Assembly (NCBI RefSeq): GCF_000496755.2
Contig: NZ_AYKS02000009.1
Location: 1-22,593 of the forward strand
Direction of reading: 5' to 3'
Length of the DNA: 22,593 nucleotides
Source: Serratia sp. DD3
Lineage (GTDB): Bacteria; Pseudomonadota; Gammaproteobacteria; Enterobacterales; Enterobacteriaceae
A program made the position numbers and the translations under genes. Positions 15,859-22,045 of the stretch are shown here, one piece after another (within the stretch, counting starts at the first letter, position 1; each line of letters starts with the position of its first letter). The notes under the pieces were generated by a model. That model made no database searches and was not told where the DNA came from. It saw only the letters and a list, made by a program, of their open reading frames with translations.

Positions 15859-17267
15859 TGAGTAAAATTAATTCCCTTTTCAATAGCGAGTTAAAAACTA
15901 TCAATTTCGGTGCCGAGAATTTCAACAATGAGCTGCTCTCCCAGAGCGTCGACAGTGTTCAGGTTGAGTGGCGGCCGCCAGCGGGGGGGAACAAGGTATT
16001 GTTGGCTGCCTTGACCAAGCTCGATAGTGAAGAGATCACCCAAGCAAACCAGAAGGCCATTGACCTCTTTATGGAAGCAGCTCCATTCCTGGTGGATTAT
16101 CAGCAAGCTAAGGATGTCATCCCCGGTATGACGCCTTACACCATACTGCACGCAGGGCCACCTATTACTTGGCAACGCATGTGCGGCCCGATGCAGGGTG
16201 CAGTGATTGGTGCGCTGATCCTCGAAGGTCTGGCGGCTGATCAACAGCAAGCTGAAGCGCTTGCCGCTTCCGGCAAAATCAAGTTTGCACCTTGCCATGA
16301 GCATAACGCCGTTGGCGCGATGGCCGGGGTCATTTCCTACTCCATGGTGGTGCAAGTCTTCAAGAACAAGACCCACGGCAACTACGCTTATTGCCCAGTA
16401 CCAGAAGGCATGGGCGGCAAGGTGATGCGCTATGGTGCCTTCGGCCCTGAGGTGATCGAGCGCTTGAAGTGGATGCGTTCTGAATTCCGTGAAGTCATGC
16501 ACCTGGCGCTCTCCCAGAGCGAAGGCATCGACACTAAATCACTGCAATTCCAGGCACTGCACATGGGGGATGAAGGGCATAACCGTAACAAGGCCGGTAC
16601 CAGTCTGTTTTTACGGGCACTGTTTCCCTTGCTGTTGAAAACGGGGCTGCCTCACGAGCGTTTGCAACCGGTGGTCGATTTTATTAACGGCAATGATGGC
16701 TACTTCCTGAGTATCAGTATGCCTTCCTCCAAGGTGTGTCTGGATGTCGCTCACGGCGTCGAGAAAAGTACCATGGTGACCGCCCTGGCCCGAAACGGCG
16801 TGGATTTCGGTATCCGTGTTTCCGGCCTTAAGGATGAGTGGTTCACGGGGCCGGCTCAGATGGTCAAGGCGCTCTACTTCCCCGGGTATGGCGACGATGA
16901 TGCCAACCCAGATATGGGGGATTCTGCGATCACTGAGACCGCTGGCATTGGGGGGTTTGCCTTAAGCGGCGCCCCCGCTATTGTCCAACTGGTGGGGGGA
17001 TCTGCTGCTGATGGCATCGAAATCTCTAAGAAAATGTACGAAATTACGCTGTTCGAGAATATGAACTTCTCTCAACCCGTGCTCGATTTTCGTGGTTCGC
17101 CCACCGGTATCGACATTCGCAAGGTCGTAGAGACAGGCATTCTGCCGATCATCACCACCGGTAGCGTGCACAAGAAGGCTGGAGAGGGGCAGATCGGGGC
17201 GGGGATCACTAATCCACCTATCGATTGCTTCGAGAAGGCGCTGCTGCGTTGTGCAGAAGTGTTCTGA
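15858..17267 (+). CDS. ylbE: DUF1116 family protein, YlbE-like partner of FdrA
   Basis: 469 residues, translationally coupled to fdrA by a one-base overlap (TAATG) with AGAGGAA as RBS. Homologue of E. coli YlbE, a subunit of the proposed FdrA-YlbE-YlbF oxamate carbamoyltransferase. Conserved segments: HAGPPITWQRMCGPMQGA (near residue 95), PCHEHNAVGAMAGV (C146-H147-E148-H149), GKVMRYGAFG, MGDEGHNRN at 236-244, ARNGVDFGIRVSGL, NPDMGDSAITET from residue 350, DIRKVVETGILPIITTG and GQIGAG. It is about 50 residues longer than E. coli YlbE at the N-terminus. The extra part (residues about 12-55, with W38-R-P-P-A-G-G-N45) resembles the C-terminal tail of E. coli FdrA. No DUF2877 (ylbF) or carbamate kinase gene follows. 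The exact reaction here is unknown. Confidence 0.88.
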   Translation: MSKINSLFNSELKTINFGAENFNNELLSQSVDSVQVEWRPPAGGNKVLLAALTKLDSEEITQANQKAIDLFMEAAPFLVDYQQAKDVIPGMTPYTILHAGPPITWQRMCGPMQGAVIGALILEGLAADQQQAEALAASGKIKFAPCHEHNAVGAMAGVISYSMVVQVFKNKTHGNYAYCPVPEGMGGKVMRYGAFGPEVIERLKWMRSEFREVMHLALSQSEGIDTKSLQFQALHMGDEGHNRNKAGTSLFLRALFPLLLKTGLPHERLQPVVDFINGNDGYFLSISMPSSKVCLDVAHGVEKSTMVTALARNGVDFGIRVSGLKDEWFTGPAQMVKALYFPGYGDDDANPDMGDSAITETAGIGGFALSGAPAIVQLVGGSAADGIEISKKMYEITLFENMNFSQPVLDFRGSPTGIDIRKVVETGILPIITTGSVHKKAGEGQIGAGITNPPIDCFEKALLRCAEVF

Positions 17268-17279
17268 TTTCAACTTATT

Positions 17280-17321
17280 CCATTTTGTCTGCGGCCCGCA
17301 TAACGGTCCGCGACAAAATGG
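17280..17321 (+). other. Strong hairpin between the DUF1116 gene and the membrane-protein genes
   Basis: CCATTTTGTC (17280-17289) pairs perfectly with GACAAAATGG (17312-17321). Inside, after a bulged T, GCGG (17291-17294) pairs with CCGC (17308-17311), and CCG/CGG can pair further, leaving a small CATAA loop. There is no U-tract. It fills most of the 75-base gap and ends 8 bases before the RBS of the next gene. Likely an mRNA processing or stability element separating enzyme genes from membrane genes; attenuation is also possible. Confidence 0.8.
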
Positions 17322-17342
17322 TCAGTTATAAGGAAGTGTCAA

Positions 17343-18041
17343 ATGAATGAAATCATTAACAGCCCGCTGCTATGGCTGCTCTGTAGTATCACTATTATGG
17401 TCGTTGTAGGACAGGGCTATGCCTACTACAAGCTGGCGCGCAAGAATGCCAAGCTGCTCGGAATGTCAGATGAAATTTGTGCCAAGTCCTTCAAGGTAGG
17501 GATGGTCACTGCCGTTGGCCCGGCACTGGGTATCCTGATCGTACTGGTGGGCATGATGGCGGTACTGGGGGGGCCGATAACCTGGATGCGTCTATCCATT
17601 ATCGTTTCGGCCACCAACGAGATGGCAGCCGCCAAGTTTGGTGCAGACGCCGCAGGTGTCACCTTCGGAGGGGTTGATTTCACTGTCGTGGTGCTGTTTG
17701 TCGCCTGGTTTGGTATGGCTCTGAACGGTATGGGTTCGATGTTATCCGCCGTTTTCTTCGCCGGTCATCTGGAGAAGATTCGCACCAAGGTGGTCAACAA
17801 AAACCCCAAGATCCTGGCGTTGGTCAGCGGTGCCGCAATGTGTGCCATCTACGGTAACTTGAGCTCTGGCACTATTATTCATGGCGGTGGCAACGTCGGT
17901 GCCTGGTTGGTTGCGGGTATTGCCACCTATGTGCTCTATGTGATCTCCCAACGGGTGGAGAAGTTGAAGGAATATAGCCTGGGGATAGCCATGCTAGTCG
18001 GTACCATTGCTGGGGCTATTGTCCAATCCATTGTCGGATAA
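17343..18041 (+). CDS. Small polytopic membrane protein (DUF5058-like), putative transporter subunit
   Basis: 232 residues, very hydrophobic, about six transmembrane segments: residues ~9-30 (LLWLLCSITIMVVVGQGYAYY), ~52-75, ~103-128 (VVVLFVAWFGMALNGMGSM), ~153-170, ~180-200 (GAWLVAGIATYVLYVIS) and ~210-231. No signal peptide. Polar Gly-rich loops GADAAGVTFGGVDF and GNLSSGTIIHGGGNVG may line a substrate path. The start has a good RBS (AAGGAAG, 6 bases upstream). From memory the sequence resembles the uncharacterised family DUF5058; I could not verify this. Its place directly after the fdrA-ylbE pair suggests import of the substrate or export of a product of that enzyme. The neighbouring membrane gene at 18175 is probably its partner. 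Confidence 0.75.
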   Translation: MNEIINSPLLWLLCSITIMVVVGQGYAYYKLARKNAKLLGMSDEICAKSFKVGMVTAVGPALGILIVLVGMMAVLGGPITWMRLSIIVSATNEMAAAKFGADAAGVTFGGVDFTVVVLFVAWFGMALNGMGSMLSAVFFAGHLEKIRTKVVNKNPKILALVSGAAMCAIYGNLSSGTIIHGGGNVGAWLVAGIATYVLYVISQRVEKLKEYSLGIAMLVGTIAGAIVQSIVG

Positions 18042-18174
18042 CCTGGCTACCAGAAAGATTTAATCGTATTGGAGCCAATAGAATCGATGATTTATGGCTC
18101 GACATAACATATCAACCCTCGATGATCGGCATGAGTTCACCGATTAGCGAATAGATTGATCAGGATGCAAAATT

Positions 18175-18852
18175 ATGGACAACACAAATTACGTTCAACA
18201 GTGGGTCAATCCGGTCCACAAAATTGGCCGGGTTACTCTGCTAACGGCCTGTGTGACGACCACTTTTCCGATACTTTATCTCTACCTGGTTCACGGCATT
18301 TTCCCACCCGTGGACTGGTTGTGGAATGATGTGTTGCTGATTGTGGCGTCCTTCGGCTTTATCTGGCTGATCGAACCCATCAGTTTTTACCCCGCACTGG
18401 GTCTGTCGGGCACATATCTCGCCTTTTTGACCGGCAATATAGGCACAACCAAGTTACCCGCTGCCGCCATTGCCCAGGATTTGGCCAAGGTTGAGCCAGG
18501 TTCACGCGAGGCAGAAGTGGTGTCGACACTTGCGATTATCGGCGCGACAACCACGACGACGGCATTTATCTGTGTCGGCGTAATATGCGGCTCTTTCCTG
18601 TTGTCTGTATTGCCTGGCCCGGCGGTAGATGCGCTCAAGTCTTACACGGTTCCGGCGGTTTTCGGTGCCTTGATGGTCACTTTCGCTATTAAGTATCCGA
18701 AAGTGATCCCGGTTGCCATCGGTGTGCCTTTGCTGCTTAAATTATTTGCTGCAAATGTGATCCCGGGCTACTGGCATATTATTTTTGCGATAGTGGCAAC
18801 GGTAGCAGCAGCTTTTGTTCTCTATCGTAGCGATATAAAGCAACCAACCTGA
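18175..18852 (+). CDS. Small polytopic membrane protein, probable partner of the DUF5058-like protein
   Basis: 225 residues, about six hydrophobic segments: VTLLTACVTTTFPILYLYLV near residue 20, VLLIVASFGFIWLIEPI near 55, LAIIGATTTTTAFICVGVICG near 120-140, then three close C-terminal helices (YTVPAVFGALMVTFAIKY, VIPVAIGVPLLLKLFA, YWHIIFAIVATVAAAFVLY). The loop GTYLAFLTGNIGTTKLPAAA looks functionally important, with a Gly-rich re-entrant character. RBS AGGA lies 9 bases upstream. The 133-base gap before it holds no ORF, only an imperfect inverted repeat GAGCCA (18072-18077)/TGGCTC (18095-18100). I do not recognise a named family. The size match and adjacency to the 232-residue protein suggest a two-protein transporter. 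Confidence 0.72.
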   Translation: MDNTNYVQQWVNPVHKIGRVTLLTACVTTTFPILYLYLVHGIFPPVDWLWNDVLLIVASFGFIWLIEPISFYPALGLSGTYLAFLTGNIGTTKLPAAAIAQDLAKVEPGSREAEVVSTLAIIGATTTTTAFICVGVICGSFLLSVLPGPAVDALKSYTVPAVFGALMVTFAIKYPKVIPVAIGVPLLLKLFAANVIPGYWHIIFAIVATVAAAFVLYRSDIKQPT

Positions 18853-18913
18853 TAGCGATTATTTTTTGATGAGATACGCTCCGATTTAAATCTGGGTGTT
18901 CTCATTAAAATCA

Positions 18914-18988
18914 TTAACCAAAACGGTTAAAACTGGAGATCGGTTAAATATCTTGGCGATAAATACTCATATTTAAAACCCGGTTAAA
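18914..18988 (+). promoter_or_regulatory. Cluster of GGTTAA elements upstream of the MFS gene
   Basis: In the 270-base gap before the MFS gene there is an inverted repeat TTAACC-AAAAC-GGTTAA (18914-18930), and CGGTTAAA occurs three times (18924, 18941, 18981; the last two continue identically as CGGTTAAATA). A further perfect palindrome ACTCATGAGT lies at 19083-19092, 30 bases before the start codon. TATAAT occurs at 19031-19036 without a good -35 box. The repeats suggest an operator or activator region, which would give the MFS gene its own promoter separate from the fdrA operon. Confidence 0.4.
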
Positions 18989-19122
18989 TAAATTGAGATG
19001 ACAATAAAGCGGTACAGTAGTGAGTAATTGTATAATTTGGCTTAACGATGCGCTGTGAGAATTTTATAAAAAATTAAACATTACTCATGAGTGACATTTA
19101 TTTCACATGAAAGGATAGTGAG

Positions 19123-20436
19123 ATGGCAGAGGCTAAAAATAGCGGTGAGTCTAAAAAGCAATCTTCACTTCTGCGGGTGACTTTGGCGAGCCTTGCTGGA
19201 ACGACACTCGAATTTTATGACCATTTCATTTATGGCACGGCCGCCGCCTTGGTTTTTCCAGCGGTCTTTTTTTCCCAGGTATCGACAGAACTCGCGCTGC
19301 TGATGTCACTGGTAACTTATGGCATCGCCTTTGTGACCAGACCTTTAGGCGCGGTTATCTTTGGTCATTTTGGCGATCGTTTTAGCCGAAAGAACATGCT
19401 GGTGTTGGCGCTGTTGCTGATGGGAGGGGCAACCTTTCTGATCGGCTGCCTTCCTGCCTATGGAACGGCAGGGATATGGGGGGCTGTCGGCCTTTGCCTG
19501 TTACGCTTGTTACAGGGTTTGGCTCTTGGCGGCGAGTGGGGGGGCGCGGCGCTGATGGTGAATGAGTTTGCAGCAGGGAGTAAGGTGCGCGCCTTTTTAG
19601 GTAGCATGGTACAACTTGCTTCGCCCATTGGTTTTTTGATTGCCAGCGGTGTATTCGCCGTTATCAATGCAGTTTTACCGCCCGAGGATTTTATCGCTTG
19701 GGGCTGGCGCATTCCTTTTCTTGCTAGCGGCCTTCTGGTGGCTATCGGCTTTTATGTTCGCCGATCCATCGATGAATCACCTGAATTTGTGGCGAACAAG
19801 CAAGTTCTGCAACAGCGCAAGAGCATTCCCATTATTGATATCTGCAGGAATCATTGGCGAACATTATTACTGGCAATCGGCTCACGTATCGGCAGTGACA
19901 TTGCTTTTTATGTGTTTGCGCTCTTCTTGCTGGTTTATCTGCCATTTATCGGCTTGGATAAGCAGATTGCTCTCAATGCCAGTATCGCAGCCTCTATCGG
20001 CCAGGCCATTGGTATCCCAGTATTCGGTTATCTGGCGGATAAATTCACTACCCGCGCTGTTATCTCTTGTGGAGCCTTAGCCAATATTGCTTGGGGATTT
20101 ATCTTTTTCATGCTGGTTGATATGCGTGATCCGACTATCATCGTGCTTACCGCCTTTGTCGCCCTCTTTTTACTGGCTGCAATGTGGGCACCACTTGCGG
20201 CACATATGCCTGCTATGTTCCCGGTCCACGTGCGTTTCACCGGGGCAGGTCTCGGGTTTCAGACTGCGGGTATTTTTGGCGGCGCACTGGCCCCTTCAAT
20301 CTGCCTCTATCTCATCCATCAATACCACAGCAGTTTGCCCGTTTCTATTTACCTCGGCGCTGCACTGGCATTAGCGTTTGTGTGTGTGGTGATGACAAAA
20401 CCAGCAATGGCTGACGTAACCGAATCAAAAAGGTAA
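19123..20436 (+). CDS. MFS transporter, metabolite:H+ symporter (MHS/ShiA-like) type
   Basis: 437 residues, twelve predicted helices. Family marks: GTTLEFYDHFIYGTAAALVFPAVFF in helix 1 (acidic E-x2-D pair typical of MHS symporters such as ShiA, ProP and KgtP), RPLGAVIFGHFGDRFSRKNML in loop 2-3, QGLALGGEWGGAALMVNE in helix 4, PIGFLIASGVF in helix 5, GWRIPFLASGLLVAIGFYVRRSIDESPEF near the central loop, FGYLADKFTTR between helices 8 and 9, and PVHVRFTGAGLGFQTAGIFGGALAP near helix 11. Substrates of this group are small organic acids, shikimate, betaine and similar. RBS AAGGA is 7 bases upstream. Placement after the fdrA cluster and before the LysR regulator suggests that it carries the pathway substrate. 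Confidence 0.9.
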   Translation: MAEAKNSGESKKQSSLLRVTLASLAGTTLEFYDHFIYGTAAALVFPAVFFSQVSTELALLMSLVTYGIAFVTRPLGAVIFGHFGDRFSRKNMLVLALLLMGGATFLIGCLPAYGTAGIWGAVGLCLLRLLQGLALGGEWGGAALMVNEFAAGSKVRAFLGSMVQLASPIGFLIASGVFAVINAVLPPEDFIAWGWRIPFLASGLLVAIGFYVRRSIDESPEFVANKQVLQQRKSIPIIDICRNHWRTLLLAIGSRIGSDIAFYVFALFLLVYLPFIGLDKQIALNASIAASIGQAIGIPVFGYLADKFTTRAVISCGALANIAWGFIFFMLVDMRDPTIIVLTAFVALFLLAAMWAPLAAHMPAMFPVHVRFTGAGLGFQTAGIFGGALAPSICLYLIHQYHSSLPVSIYLGAALALAFVCVVMTKPAMADVTESKR

Positions 20437-20604
20437 GGAATCATAATTAAATTATTCAGTTACTTAATATGACCTGATTAATCGGGGGTGAATAAGCAAG
20501 TTGCAGAGAAAGATAAGTATTTAACACCTGGGGGCATACGTAGCACCATTGCATCATCGTGCTAAGATCTGCCTATAAAGATTAAACTAATGCATTGATA
20601 ATCA

Positions 20605-20613
20605 TGCTAGAAT
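20605..20613 (+). promoter_or_regulatory. Candidate extended -10 promoter of the LysR gene
   Basis: TGCTAGAAT fits an extended -10 element (TG-N-TAGAAT) 41 bases before the chosen LysR start. No good -35 is seen, which is common for extended -10 promoters. Transcription would start near 20620, so the GTG at 20621 would be almost leaderless; this favours ATG 20654 as the real start. The rest of the 217-base gap after the MFS gene has no ORF or clear terminator. Confidence 0.35.
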
Positions 20614-20653
20614 TTCCTTTGTGTCGGGCCGTCCTGGATCGGTGGACTTAACC

Positions 20654-21616
20654 ATGTTCGATCTCAAACAGAAATCTAATATTGACCTCGAAGAGCTACG
20701 TACCTTTGTGACGGTAGCTCAGCTAAAAAGTTTTTCGGCGGCCGCTGAGGTTCTGCATCGATCGACTGCCGCTATCAGTTACCGAATCAAGACGATAGAA
20801 GCCAATATGGACACGGTGCTTATAGAACGCACCACGCGTAAATTAAAGCTCACGCCCTCAGGTGAGATGCTGTTTGAGAAAGCCACCCAGATACTGGAAT
20901 GGTTACAGACCATGCCGGACTCCCTTAAACAGGTTAATGACGGTATTGAACCGAACTTCAAGTTGGTCTTCAACAACCTTATTTATGATTCCAACGCCGC
21001 CAGCTACCTACTGGCGCATTTAAACCAACGTTTTCCCTTTACTGTCTTCAAGTTGGAGATGGCCGTTTTTATGGGGGTATGGGATCAGATGCAGTACAAC
21101 GATGGCCAGTTGGCGATAGGGGCACCAGGTTTTCATGCGATGAGTGATGATTTTCAGAGTAGGGCGATGGGCGTTATCAATTGGCTCTGCGTAGCCGCGC
21201 CGGATCACCGGCTGCTTGCAGCTGCGGAACCCATTACCCAACAAGAATTGCGGCACTATCCGGTGGTAAACATAGAAGACAGTTCCAATCGGTTACAGAA
21301 ACGAGCCCCTTGGCGACTGGCCGGCCAGCAGGAACTTTTGGTGCCAGACATGGCAACCAAGATCACCTGCCATGAGATCGGGCTCGGTATCGGTTTTCTG
21401 CCTGCGGTTATTGCGCATGAAGAGATTGCCAAAGGGCGGCTGGCAGAGCTTAATCTGGCGAGGGTAGGCCGTAAACCTTCCCCTCTCTCATTGGTGTGGC
21501 GCACCAGTAGTGCAGGGAAAATCACCGAATATCTGTTGCAACTTTTTGACGCAAAGGATCCCTTGGTCACCCCTTTCATGCGTTTGCTTGATAATTCAGA
21601 CCCCTTAGGTGATTGA
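20654..21616 (+). CDS. LysR-family transcriptional regulator, AllS-like
   Basis: 320 residues. N-terminal winged HTH: LEELRTFVTVAQLKSFSAAAEVLHRS (helix-turn-helix about residues 27-49), then TTRKLKLTPSGEMLFEKA. The effector domain follows, with segments close to E. coli AllS as I remember it: MPDSLKQVNDGIEP, FNNLIYD, RFPFTVFKLEMAVFMGVWDQ, VVNIEDSSNRLQKRAPWRL, VPDMATKI, GLGIGFLP and RKPSPLSLVWR. AllS activates allantoin/glyoxylate genes under anaerobic nitrogen limitation, so a related effector is plausible. I start at ATG 20654 (MFDLKQ, like the MFD start of AllS) rather than GTG 20621; a weak GGTGGA RBS precedes it. It is the only regulator in the window and the natural candidate to control the fdrA and MFS genes, although it is co-oriented with them, not divergent. 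Confidence 0.9.
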   Translation: MFDLKQKSNIDLEELRTFVTVAQLKSFSAAAEVLHRSTAAISYRIKTIEANMDTVLIERTTRKLKLTPSGEMLFEKATQILEWLQTMPDSLKQVNDGIEPNFKLVFNNLIYDSNAASYLLAHLNQRFPFTVFKLEMAVFMGVWDQMQYNDGQLAIGAPGFHAMSDDFQSRAMGVINWLCVAAPDHRLLAAAEPITQQELRHYPVVNIEDSSNRLQKRAPWRLAGQQELLVPDMATKITCHEIGLGIGFLPAVIAHEEIAKGRLAELNLARVGRKPSPLSLVWRTSSAGKITEYLLQLFDAKDPLVTPFMRLLDNSDPLGD

Positions 21617-21678
21617 GGATATGGATATTTCAGCAAATCGGCTGTTGTTACACTGCAGATAACACTGCTCGGACAACG

Positions 21679-21861
21679 TTAATTCGGGGATCGGCTCAGG
21701 GGCCCCTCCGTGGTGGTGGTTGTGCGGATAATCAGTTGGCCCTGTTCCGCAATAATGCTCACAGGTTGGCCCTTGTTAAACCCCAGCGCTTCCAGCCATC
21801 GGCCCTTGATGGTCAGTTGCGGTAACGGGGTCGGCCTGCCACCGTTGGGGCGGTAGCCCAC
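21679..21861 (-). CDS. symE: SymE-like type I toxin, short N-terminus
   Basis: Minus-strand 60-residue ORF starting at GTG 21861. The core GYRPNGGRPTPLPQLTIKG, then RWLEALGFNKGQPVSIIAEQGQLIIRT, matches SymE as I recall it (IPAITLKGQWLEAAGF, then a VxVxVxxGCIVLT strand pair): an AbrB-like fold with toxin/endoribonuclease activity. E. coli SymE is longer (about 113 residues), with extra residues at both ends. Here the frame is open for only 15 more codons before GTG (KSHRSQARKS) and has no ATG, GTG or TTG before a TGA, so either GTG is the start or the N-terminus has been lost. The tail TTTTTEGPLSRSPN replaces the usual C-terminal region. I see no LexA box (CTG-N10-CAG) upstream, unlike E. coli symE. 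The antisense RNA SymR cannot be judged by eye. Confidence 0.65.
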   Translation of the reverse strand: MGYRPNGGRPTPLPQLTIKGRWLEALGFNKGQPVSIIAEQGQLIIRTTTTTEGPLSRSPN

Positions 21862-22045
21862 AATACTCTTACGGGCTTGGGATCTGTGGGATTTTGATTT
21901 ATTATGTCAATATATCGGATTACCATTCGGTAAGATATACATATGCAGCATTGTCATGATCACCTATATCGATAAGTAGTGAGTTAGTTAAACATTTATC
22001 TCAACTTATAGATGAACGTCTTTTTCAAGGAAAATGGAGTGTGTT

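Noticed and set aside
18838..18905. Inverted repeat around GATTTAAATC (18883-18892) with TGAGA/TCTCA arms as a terminator of the fdrA operon
   Set aside because: Arms are short and widely spaced, the stem would be weak and no T-run follows at the right place.
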